Source of the DNA: Nymphaea colorata
Lineage: Eukaryota > Streptophyta > Magnoliopsida > Nymphaeales > Nymphaeaceae
Length of the DNA: 41,033 nucleotides
Reading direction: 5' to 3'
Assembly: GCF_008831285.2 (NCBI RefSeq)
Contig: NW_022204756.1
Location: 1-41,033, forward strand
A program made the translations under genes and the position numbers. Of the stretch, positions 11,077 to 20,390 are shown in pieces; the first letter of the stretch is position 1; every line of letters begins with the position of its first letter. The notes below the pieces were generated by a model. The model saw only the letters and a list, made by a program, of their open reading frames with translations. It made no database searches and was not told the DNA's origin.

Positions 11077-11835
11077 ATGAAGTAAGGATTGATCGAGGCA
11101 CGAGTGACCCGCTTGGCCAACATCTCGGAGAAAATCCAATCCTTTATCAACTAAAAATCCAGCGCTACCTACACTCCCTTCTACCGCGACGAGGACCAGC
11201 CATTTGCCAAAAACCTCTAGCATCGAGCCAAACGCTCCCTCACCGACTGGAGGCAACTCTACCAAAAAAATCCGAATAAGATACAGCCAAAGATCACAGT
11301 ATACCCCTCCACTGCTGATGGATTTCGCACCAGGTGCTCGATGACTGGTCAGTGCCAACGCAGCAGGAAGGCCTATACTGCAGCCAAAGCATCCAGCACA
11401 ACCGGCGATCGCAACTTCTTGACGCGGCAATCAAGAAGAGCTCACATGATGGAGAGCAAAAGGGAAAGCGCGGTTGATTTCGCAGTGGCTCAAAATTGCT
11501 ATGAACAGGAGGTACTCAAGGATGAGAATAACATGACTGCAAAGGCGAGGAAGTTTTATCAGCGTATGGGGACTAATTCGAGACAGAAGGACTTCGTGAA
11601 GGTAGGCCTCTACATATCAAACATCAGCGAGTTCAGATAAGACGATCTAAAGGAGATCAATGCAACCGAAAAGTACATAAACAACATGCGGGATCTTCAG
11701 CATGTGAAGATGGCGCCGTACAATTTGGTCAAGATAAAGGAGAAGAGCAAAATCGACAACAACCGATACATATAGGCGACTTCTCAGAAAGCGCTCTCCG
11801 CGGAAAAAGGATTGCGATATTATGAAAGGGCTTGA
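11077..11835 (+). CDS. Hypothetical basic protein, 252 aa
   Basis: One open frame from ATG 11077 to TGA 11833-11835, 60 bases after the repeat protein on the same strand. The product is basic and mostly helical, with a short Cys motif (RCSMTGQCQRSRKAY) and an Arg-rich middle (TRQSRRAHMMESKRES). There is no signal peptide or membrane segment. I do not recognise the family. An RNA-binding or axonemal protein would fit the composition, but nothing in the sequence decides. Confidence 0.7.
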
Positions 11836-11905
11836 TATGATTTTTCTTTTAATACTTCCATACTCCAATGCGAATCTTTGATTCGCATAGTTAACTTATA
11901 ATTGG

Positions 11906-12301
11906 ATGCAGTTGCTCAAACGCCTTAGTTTTGCACATGTAGGCAGGAGGCACACTGAGGAAATCACCTATACTCTATAGTCTTGCCAACAATTCAATCT
12001 AATCCTCTCCAGACCTGACGACCCCCCATAGCAAAATCAGCGAAAACTTTCCTCCAAGGCAGTCAACCGGCTTTTTGTCAGTTGCTTGTTCTCCCGCATC
12101 ATCGGCAATAACTTTCCCTTAAGCATCTACCTCAGCCAGACCGTTAAGTTTCACCGGGACATCCTCTTTGACGAAAAAGTTATGGGAGAAATTGAAGTTA
12201 TTAAGGATCTAGGTAAGAGAAAATACGAGATAACAACAGTCTGCAAAGACAAGACTGGCGAGGTAATAGTGGAAGGCATCGCAATCATCATGCAGGAGTG
12301 A
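11906..12301 (+). CDS. HTD2/MaoC-like hotdog protein, catalytic segment degenerate
   Basis: 131 residues from ATG 11906 to TGA 12299-12301. The C-terminal half (SIYLSQTVKFHRDILFDEKV, GEIEVIKDLGKRKYEITTVC, GEVIVEGIAIIM) matches the hotdog fold of MaoC-type 3-hydroxyacyl-thioester dehydratases such as mitochondrial HTD2, which act in mitochondrial fatty-acid synthesis. The basic N-terminus (MQLLKRLSFAHVGRRH) could be a mitochondrial targeting signal. In the family, the segment before the central helix carries a D-x-N-P-x-H motif with the catalytic Asp and His. Here that segment reads SRPDDPPEQNQRKLSSKAV and lacks the histidine. It may be a non-catalytic partner or use different residues. The fold call is firmer than the activity. 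Confidence 0.7.
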
Positions 12302-12382
12302 TTGGGCTTAACTTATCAAAATTAAGGCTAACTAATAGGGTGTAATTGATGAAAATAAAATGAAGATCAAATTTAATCCTAG

Positions 12383-13345
12383 TCAAATTTGAACCTTGCA
12401 TGGGTGGAAATTTCCCGCTGGCATGTTCCGGATAATGACTGTATGGTGGTGGTTTTTAAGCATTGGGGCTTGATGACACCCTTCTCTAAAAGGAATGGAG
12501 TTAATTGGCACCACTTGGCTGGCTACGTTGTAGGGTGTGAAGTTATGCCTATATGGTTAGGCATGGTGTTCCACTTGTTTTTTCATTAATGAAACATCCT
12601 CGTTGAGATAGTCGATCAAAGTTCTCTAAGTTTCTCCTCCGTCAGGGGTTTCAAAGGATGGCTTTTTCGCAATGCATTTATCAGTTTTGATGAACCATTT
12701 ATCAGAAAGCTCGTTTTAGTTTTAATTAGAAAACCTTAGACTTCTTGGCAAGTTTGATGTTGCTGGAGTAGTTGGCTGGTTTACATCACTTTTTTGAAAT
12801 GAGTAATGAGTCTGTTCAGAATTTTTGCTGCTTCTTCCCGCGTGGCTATTATAGTATGCGTCATTTCTACTGTTAAAGGTCACCTTTATGGGATGCTGCT
12901 AAGAAAAGGATGGAAAAATGGTAGATGTCTTGACCTGTGGACTTTGGCTAATCCTCAAAAGCTTGAAATCTGTCCTAGGCGGGGGTGAGCAAAAGAAGCG
13001 CTGACTATGGTTGACAGCTGGTGGCGACTGTGTAAACCTCAGTAGTTTTCGTGAGCTGCTTCTACAGTTCTGAAGATTATTGACTGTTTCTTGGAGGGTT
13101 CTGGGCTAGTTGGGTTAGATCACGTGGTGTTTATCGGAGTTTGGAATATTTCTAAAGCAATTGTGTTTGAAACTGAAGATTTCCTTCGGCTGCGGAGAAT
13201 GGGCCTGCTCCCGCTCACTCGCCTTCTGTGTTTTCAGCGCCATTTCCTGCGAGTAATTGGAGCTGAGTTCTTCTTGAACCTACTCTTCTAAAGATTTATC
13301 CTCTTTGCTGCAGAAAAGAAAGCCACACTTTGGTCCTTGGTGCAT
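12383..13345 (-). CDS. Hypothetical Ser/Asn-rich basic protein, 320 aa
   Basis: Read on the minus strand from ATG 13345 to TGA at 12383-12385 in a single frame with several TAA/TAG glutamates. It begins MHQGPKCGFLFCSKEDKS. The body is rich in Ser, Asn, Gln and His and probably disordered, with scattered basic Ser/Pro motifs (RFTQSPPAVNHSQRF) typical of phosphoproteins. No domain is recognisable. It converges on the hotdog gene with 81 bases between stops. The frame is long and free of TGA over 963 bases, which supports it being real. Confidence 0.65.
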
Positions 13346-13902
13346 TTTATGTAATAATTAATTTTGATTTCGATGGGATCACCAAAATCCGCAGATACAA
13401 AATAAAGAAGAAGTATAAGGATCGAGTATCAAAAAAATGATGTTGGTTGGGTGAGATCCTCATCTTCAATGTTCTAAATTTATGATAAATTGTTATGAAA
13501 TTCTGATGAGCATAACTATGATCATAAGGTGGCCATAAATGGCTCAATTAGCTTTTTATTTGCATGTTCTTGATTTCTCTTGGCCATATTTCATTTTTTT
13601 ATTAAAAGTGCAATAAGAAGTCTCATTTATCGATTAATCCGCATTCAATAAAAGACTGCATCCCATTTTTCTTCCTAAATCTTCAATTATTTTGCTAACA
13701 ATTCTTATCTTCAATCATATTAATTTCGTTAAAATGCCATCTTCAAAAATTAAAAAATCGTAAAAGTGTGGATACAAGTTTTGACATAATGGGGCATGGG
13801 TGATGAGTATATCTCATCATGGAAGTTTTAAAGGTGAGCAGTTGCACTTCGAGGGATTAATGCTTTTTAAAATGAGCTTGTGTTGTAAATAGTTTTATAA
13901 CC
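13346..13902. other. Intergenic region, 557 bp
   Basis: AT-rich DNA between two divergently transcribed genes (minus gene starting at 13345, plus gene starting at 13903). Short open stretches exist on both strands but none has coding-like composition or a recognisable product. It is one of the two longest gaps in the window and presumably holds both promoters. I see no tRNA, repeat array or clear regulatory motif. Confidence 0.6.
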
Positions 13903-14472
13903 ATGCTCAAGCTGCTCTGCGTGCTGTTGGTCTGCTTCTTGGCTTTATCGCGGGACTATCCACAGTACAACCAGTGCGACCCAAAGTGGAAGGATTAGAA
14001 GTTAGGAACCTCCACCAATACCATTTGCCAAGTTGGAGCGCTCGTATCAGCAGCAGCCATCGGACTCTCCGGCGTCGGAGTCAACCAAAACCCCTCCACA
14101 CTCAATACCTGGCTCAAGAACAACAAGGGATATGTCAATAAGGATGATTTCGTGTGGGCTTCTATCAATAGCTTCGGAGTTCTGTTCGAGGGCAAGATCC
14201 CTAACTCCCTCCTGAGGATGAACCTTGACGTTGGATACCTTGTCATCATCAACGTGAACAAGGGGCAGCACTGGGTCTTAGCTACCGGTTACAGTGGCAG
14301 CACTATCAATGTGGTTGACTCCCTCTATCTGAATGTGAAATCATATGACATATCTGCTGTTGTTAGCGGCAATAGCGGAGTATACAAGGTCCCCACCACC
14401 TTTACCTTGCCCGTGATGATCAATGACCTGGAGAGAAAGTACCTAAGAGCTGAATCGGCACAGAATAAATGA
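13903..14472 (+). CDS. Secreted peptidase C39-like protein
   Basis: 189 residues with a strong signal peptide (MLKLLCVLLVCFLALS, mature start near DYPQYNQC). The mature protein has the C39-like papain-fold pattern: YNQCDPKWKDEKLG, then TICQVGALVSAAA with the candidate catalytic Cys, a short TLNTWLKNNKGY helix, GQHWVLATGYSG with the catalytic His, and VVDS with the Asp. Such proteins are secreted or lysosomal cysteine peptidases or amidases. No TAA/TAG codon is used except one early glutamate. There is no intron. The start ATG is the only one that gives the signal peptide. The substrate cannot be told from the sequence. Confidence 0.75.
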
Positions 14473-14535
14473 TTATCTCTTTATTATTCTAGATTTGGAC
14501 CATGGTTTGGGGTTTTCTGTATAAGGACTATTTAT

Positions 14536-15620
14536 TCATTAAAATATGAGATCAATTTCTTCTTCCTCGGGCTTAAGTTTCTAGGAATTTACGTATCTGT
14601 TGTACTTGTCTTCAGTTTAAACCATTTTTTGGAAGAGGTCAACTGGGTTGATGGTCATTTAGTAGTTGATCTGGCAGGATTAACTGCAAAAACAACGTTC
14701 ACTCATGGCCTAAGGGTGGCTTTTTATTCTTTTCAAACAGCTCCAACAGTACTTATAGTCTGGAGGCTTCTAGGTATCAAAGGCTTGTGATGGTTTCTTA
14801 TCCACTTATGTCTATTTTTCAGTTGGTTGAAGGTGGAAAAGGCTCTTTGAGATGGATTCTTTGGGATAGTCTTTTATTTTATGATGCTTTTCCATTTCTT
14901 CAACCGAATCACTCCAGTTAACTTTCCTATCCCTCTTTTTCTTCTTTTCCTCTTTTCTGAGGCAGCTTGGACGTTGTTTGAGGCTAATCACTTCCAGAAT
15001 GGACAACATCATTTTTTCCTGATCTTCTTCTTCAAGCTCAGGCTCCTCTACATCTTCTTCGTTTTTTCTCGTCAAAGGCACAAATTTTTGTTCAGCTTTC
15101 CTATTCTTGATGATTTATTAGATATCCATCTCTGTCTTTTCTCTGGATTCACCCTGTCTAAAATCATTGGAAGTGAGTGTGAAGGCGGGAGTGATCTTTT
15201 CCTTTTGTTTTTAGATGAATTTTTTCAGCTTGATCCTATATCCCACAGGAACATCCTTCCATTAGTCGATGTCTTGCTATGTGCAGGCACTCAATCGCTC
15301 GAGATTGGTGATTCCCTTTTATTTTAACTTCTGCTATACCGCTTCCATTTTCATATCTGTCAGCGCCAGCCTGAACATTTGATCATCTCTCTCTATGGTT
15401 GCAGCTGTGGTATTGGAGTTGACCTTTTTGGAGGGATACCCCATTGAATGCATAGTCTTACTCAGTTCCTTCTCGTGCTTTTTGGCTTTGATCTGCTGGC
15501 GAAGGTCTTCCAGTTTTTCCTTCTAAATGAGACACTAGTTACCAGTTTGTCCGCCTCACCCTCCAGCAGTTTATGGCTCCGCGGTTTTTAGAGCACCTTT
15601 CCGCCCTTCCCCCCTTTCAT
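14536..15620 (-). CDS. SAM-like and Cys-rich zinc-motif protein, 354 aa
   Basis: Starts MKGGKGGKVLEKPRSHK at 15620 and ends at TGA 14536-14538. A 20-nt intron at 15523-15542 (GTAACT...CATTTAG) lies in a coiled-coil-like region. Residues around 105-155 (KGITNLERLSACTEQDIDEW, VPVGYRIKLKKFI) have the pattern of a SAM helical bundle. Two Lys/Glu-rich linkers follow. Near the C-terminus, YCWSCLKRIKSHPEAMSERC followed by FCSESC is a likely four-cysteine zinc site. Function is unknown. The combination suggests a scaffold or adaptor. It is followed 46 bases upstream by another minus-strand gene, with a TGA at 15666-15668 separating them. Confidence 0.7.
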
Positions 15621-15665
15621 CTATTATTTAATTCTAAACAATCACAGGCAATCATTCAAACCAAC

Positions 15666-16127
15666 TCATTAAGTAGTGAACTTCAGGTCTGCCTTTCGAA
15701 ATATCTATACTGCTGTCGAGTAGGCCTACTGGTTGTTAAAAGTGACGAAGTTGTCACTGATTTCCCGCACGTAAATTTTTATGTGCTTGATCAATGGGAA
15801 TATCTTCGCATAGCCTGGCGAATCGGTGAATTTTATTGTGAGCTGGCCGTGAGTGATGTTGGGCTTCGGGACGACCTCTTGCTTGGTTGTCTATTTGAAC
15901 TTGTCATGTTTCCACTTGTTGTTCTCTTTGGAGTCCTTGATGATTTTTTTCTTGAGGTCGGCGAGCAACTTCAGCTTATCTTCCTTTCCGTTTGTTTGCT
16001 CATCTTTCTCCTCACTCTCCTCTTCCTTGTCTTCTTTTTCGACCTTCTCCTATTTTGTTTCCTTGTGTGCCTCCTTGTCCTTCTGCTTCTTGATATCACT
16101 GATGGCTTTTAAAAAATTCTTTCTCAT
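15666..16127 (-). CDS. Hypothetical charged protein, 153 aa
   Basis: Begins MRKNFLKAISDIKKQKDKEA and ends FRKADLKFTTE before TGA 15666-15668. The first 85 residues are almost purely Lys/Glu/Asp and probably helical or disordered. The last 65 form a more normal globular stretch (THGQLTIKFTDSPGYAKIF, ISDNFVTFNNQEAYSTAVEI). I do not recognise it. The frame would run into the next gene if the TGA were spliced out, but the downstream reading frame has its own good start, so I call two genes. Confidence 0.6.
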
Positions 16128-16597
16128 TTAAATATTACATCTGCTGGACTGTCACACCTATATATGGAGAGGACATATGGTCATTCCCATTAGGCTGGTG
16201 GCTATTAATGGCCTTTTTAATAATATGCTACTCATATATAATAATAAAGTTGTGGGCTTCGTCCTAACAGGAAATCTAATAACATCGGTATGGTGGTAGA
16301 AGGTTGGTGAAGCCCCCCTTTACTCATGATATTTCGTAAAAAACTGTGGCAAAAAATAGCAAAAATGAGAAACCGATATAAGTGCTTGTGGCACTGCATT
16401 TGATTCCAGTATAAACTCTAACTGGCTTTAATAAAATAAAAAACGGGGACAATCTCTAAGTGAATTTTCAATCTTTTAGGCTGTATCTGGTTGAAAACGA
16501 TGAGTAGGTTGAAGAAAGGCACAATTATTATCTGTTGGCTTGCAAGAACGATTGTTACTCATTTGTTTAAAAAAATATTTTATTAACTCTTCTCACC
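16128..16597. other. Intergenic region, 470 bp, with a possible structured RNA
   Basis: No convincing protein-coding frame. The stretch 16254-16260 (GGGCTTC) is complementary to 16309-16315 (GAAGCCC), enclosing about 48 bases. A TATATAATAATAAAG tract lies just upstream of the first arm. This could be a small RNA gene or chance. The rest is AT-rich and lies between divergent genes, so it must contain their promoters. Confidence 0.35.
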
Positions 16598-17580
16598 ATG
16601 GACTCCCTGCTCTCAGAGTAAAAACTCTTCAACGAGGACACCTTTTCCTCCTCCCCGCAAAAGACGTGTTCCTATGCGGGCAGTTATTCGCTGATCCGCA
16701 AGATCCAGATGGGCGGACAAGCCTGGTAATGATTCAACCACTCAGCATCTACCTCTCGCAGAGGGATCAAACCTACTACGCACTCAAGGTCTACAGCCAC
16801 GGGGAAGCGCAGCTCAGAGCCTTCAAGAATGAAGTCGCAGTGCTAGAAAGGCTGGATTGGCGGGGACTTGTCCCCATCGCATAGACCGCAGACCACGTGC
16901 CCTTTCGCTGGGAGGGCGAGGAGGAAACCACAGCCCACATCATTGCGATGCCTTTCATCGAAAAAGGTGACCTGTTTGAGTGGATGGGCAAGCACGGTCG
17001 TTTTACTGAAGAAGTGGCTCGATATTTCGGTAAGAAATTGGTGGCTACCCTGCGATATCTCAACTCTCAACATGTGTTTCATAGGGATATAAAGCCGTAA
17101 AACATCCTCCTCGATGAGCACTTCTAGCCCCTTCTCTTGGACTTCGGACTCTCCATGGACAGCAGGCACAGAGTTCACAATTTTGTTGGGGATGTTCGGT
17201 ATGCCTCGCCGTAGGTTATCAAACATGTGGAGTATACTGAAAAATCAGAGGTATATAGTTTGGGAATCCTGATATTCTATTTGTTGACAGGGCAATATCC
17301 ATTCACACATGCTCGGGTTTCAGACCCACATTACCGACTTTTGCTCTAGAGGAAGCACCACAGTTTCTGGGAGAAGATAGAGGCAAAATTGAAGGACAAG
17401 CTTTCGACCAGCTTCAAGGAGCTATTCATAAAGATGATATCACCGAACGCTGCCAACCGGCCCAGTTTCGATTAAATTCTTTAGTATAGCTGGTTCTGCG
17501 AGCCATAACCGACCCGAGAACAGTACCAGCGGTGCTTTTAGAGGCAGTGCTGCAGTTCGGATGCAGCTATGCCCAACTGA
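16598..17580 (+). CDS. Ser/Thr protein kinase, 320 aa
   Basis: Complete kinase domain. A glycine-rich loop (KIQMGGQACIYLS) is formed across a 20-nt intron, 16726-16745. The rest comprises ALKVY lysine, FKNEVAVLERL alpha-C glutamate, catalytic loop HRDIKPENILL, DFGLS, and YASPEVI. The C-lobe runs to NRPSFDEILEYSWF. This gene fixes the genetic code: the Glu of KPEN is TAA (17098-17100) and the Glu of SPEV is TAG (17212-17214). Both residues are close to invariant. The domain makes up almost the whole protein, with only a 20-residue Cys-rich tail. Family placement is CAMK/ULK-like at best; the substrate is unknown. All catalytic residues are present, so it should be active. Confidence 0.93.
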
Positions 17581-17623
17581 TTACTTACTCTATTCATAGA
17601 AATCACTATTATTGCAACTGCTG

Positions 17624-18714
17624 ATGATCTTCGACCAGAGCGAGCAGAGCCTCAACGCCTGGAAGACCGACATGCACCTCTACGAGAAGGGCAAGCGAAC
17701 CAAACAGCCCTTCGGCAAGACTCCCAGCACAGTCCAGCACGTCACCCACGAGCAGATCAAGACCAAGGAGTGCCTATTCAACCCCATACTCCAGACCTAC
17801 CAGCGCGAAGATGACGAACGCAGGCACAGGATCACCACCGACGATAAACGCGCAAAGTCACTCGCCAACCACCTTGTAAACACCTTGCCATGCAGAAGCA
17901 AACCCTCAAATACGAGAAAAACTTCGACATTGTCAGCCTCAAATCAAACGATCCCTACGTCTAACAACTACCCGCACGCAAACTTGGCCCTATTCGCAAT
18001 GCCTACAATGTCATTAACAATCAGAAAATGCCTTAGTACTATTTTCAGAATAGGGAGATGAGACTTCCAGTTGAAAGAGAGAAAAAATTGTTGGAGAATT
18101 ACAAAAAGGAATACGACATTGTTTCGAATGTCTATAATGAGAATCATGAAGAACGCATACGCAGTGAAGTTGAGAATTAGGCACAAAAACTTAACGATAA
18201 GTATTGGAAGACGCACAACTACGACCCTGTCTATGGCCACTTCTATGACTCACAGCAGGAGGAACAGTTCCAGAAGGAAAGAGTGCTCAAAGAGAAAGAT
18301 CATGGACGCGATGCAGACAAAACGTTGCCACCATCCTACGTCTATCGCGAACCATTCATCGCTGACTACACAAAGCCCCTTACAGACACTCTTAAGATGC
18401 TGGACTAACGCAACGCCAATGCCAAAAAACGATATCAGACAAAATACGTCGTATTAGATGAATACCAGAAGAGAAACCTTTAAGAAGAGACAAAGCATGA
18501 TCAGATCGTCAAGAACCATGTTCATTTCGGCCGGATTCTCGATGAAAAGGCAAAGGAATTCGATATTGTGACTAACAATCCCTATAAGGAGACGCGGGCG
18601 GAAGAGCTTTACGGAAAGAAACTGCAAGTGCCAAGTTGGGAGGTTCTTATAAAATAGGCTTCTAAGGGATCTAGCAACAGGCCAGTGGCCATAAAGACCG
18701 GCGGTTTTGCATGA
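17624..18714 (+). CDS. Hypothetical charged helical protein, 356 aa
   Basis: Starts 43 bases after the kinase stop, on the same strand. A 20-nt intron at 17876-17895 (GTAAAC...TGCAG) is needed to keep the frame: without it the frame closes, with it the protein runs to TGA 18712-18714. The product is rich in Lys, Glu, Tyr and Asn and almost all helix, with recurring short patterns such as EKNFDIVS, KKEYDIVSNVYNEN and KAKEFDIVTNNPY. These look like a degenerate repeat of about 55-140 residues. The style resembles ciliary microtubule-associated proteins, but this is composition only. No enzyme domain is seen. Confidence 0.75.
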
Positions 18715-18777
18715 GTTCATGATTTTTTATCATCTCGCATTGAGCAATCGCGTTTTATTGCTGGAATAATAATATAA

Positions 18778-20367
18778 ATGAGGAGCAAGCGGAAGGAAGT
18801 CAATAAATACGTCTTCAAAGCTGTCGAAGAGGTCAGAGAGACTGAGGGCGAAGAAGGTATTCAACGCTCGACAGGCATAAAACCTTTTCAATTGGTGAAG
18901 TTGAGGCAGGGGCAGCGCTCCAGCTTCGATTTGGCACATACGAACAATTAAATTTTGCATCGAAGAGGCGGTTCTAATAACCTCTACAACGATGAAAAAG
19001 ATATTTACTTAGATCTGGTTATCAAGCAAAAGCTCATCGTTGATGCGCAGTCGAATCAAAAACTTTAGAGTGAAAGAAAAAATATCATCTCCTTGTAACG
19101 GTAGCCGATTGATCAACCGCAAACAAACCCAAAACAGCAAAATAGTGATTAAAAGTAAGTTGTGGGTGATGATGAGCAACAGATTTACACAGAAACAGAA
19201 GAACCTTACTGCATTTAATCTTCCCATCAGCCGGCAGAAGTATCCAAGGCATTTGAACGCGAAACTATCAGTACAGAAATGAAACAGAAAAAAAGTAAAT
19301 GCCCGTGCTGTCTGCAGCTCAATTCAACTAACGCTGTTATTCGTCACAAAAACGAAGAAAATTGCTTCAACGCTGAAACTTAAGAGAGAGAAGGTTCCTC
19401 AGAAGATATTGGAGTTACTGAAGAAGCAAAGCAGGAACTGAGAGCCATGAAACAGAAAGCGTTGCCTCCATTTTCATTCACAAGCACCAAATGGAGATCC
19501 AAAAGTGAAACGCTTCAAGTTGATAAATGGAAATAAAAATATGGAAAAGACTCTCATCAAGCTCAAAGACTGATTAATTTTGAAAAGGCTGTCTCAATGA
19601 CGAAATTCGACAAGCGAAAGGCCAAAGTAAATGAACCAAACAATTATTATTCTGAAAGCCAAAGAGTGGCGTTACCAATCCTCCACAAAAGCAGATAACT
19701 CTAACCGAAGGCAAAGATATTTAAATTTTCACCAACCAAAAGATAAGACAAATAAGTGATCAAAATCTACAATCCTGAAACTGAGTTTCGATCCAGTTAT
19801 TTACTACTTGCCCATGAAAATTTGAAGAAATAAAAGAAATCAAGCTAGTCTAGGAAAAAGAACAAAGAAAGTGAGGAGAGAAACGAAATCGCTATCAAGA
19901 AGATGTATAATATTTAGGAGAAGGCTGAATAACCTTCAAAAGTGCAATAGACTATAGAAAGCGTTATTGAAGAAACTTTAAATGCTCTGGCCGAGAAGTA
20001 AAAGCCTAAGCGGAAAAAATCTAAATTCCCTGAGATTCAGATATCAACCTTCTACTCCACAAAAGAGTAATAAGACGAGCGTAGAAGAATTCGCTTGGAA
20101 AGCATGCAAAGACTGGCCCGATAATGGCGTTACAATCCACCCAAGAAGGTGTACATGGAGAAAATGATGGAATAAATACCCTAAAGATGGGAATATGGAT
20201 AAAGCAGGGATAGTAGTCGCGAGGTTGATAACTACTTGCAGCACCAACAAGAAGAGGCTAAGCGGGAGCAACATCAAAGGGATTTGGAGGAGAAAAGATT
20301 ATAACAAGAGTTGCAAATTCAAGTGGAGGAGTATTTGAGCAACGCATAAGTGGTTGTCCGTCAATGA
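18778..20367 (+). CDS. Lys/Gln-rich protein with a zinc knuckle-like motif, 529 aa
   Basis: One frame of 1590 bases without TGA, dense in TAA/TAG. A single Cys/His cluster (KCPCCLQLNSTNAVIRHKNE followed by ENC) looks like a small zinc-binding finger about one third into the protein. The rest is Lys, Gln and Glu-rich with a coiled-coil C-terminus (QHQQEEAKREQHQRDLEEKR). It might be nucleic-acid binding or cytoskeletal. I cannot name the family. It converges with the beta-mannosidase gene; the two stop codons are only 23 bases apart. Confidence 0.72.
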
Positions 20368-20390
20368 TAATAATTTACGACTGCTCATCA

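Noticed and set aside
14881-15327. 148-residue plus-strand ORF rich in Phe/Leu, and the 179-residue ORF at 15573-16112
   Set aside because: They are antisense shadows of Lys/Glu-rich minus-strand genes; AAG/GAA-rich coding DNA gives CTT/TTC on the other strand, producing fake hydrophobic proteins.
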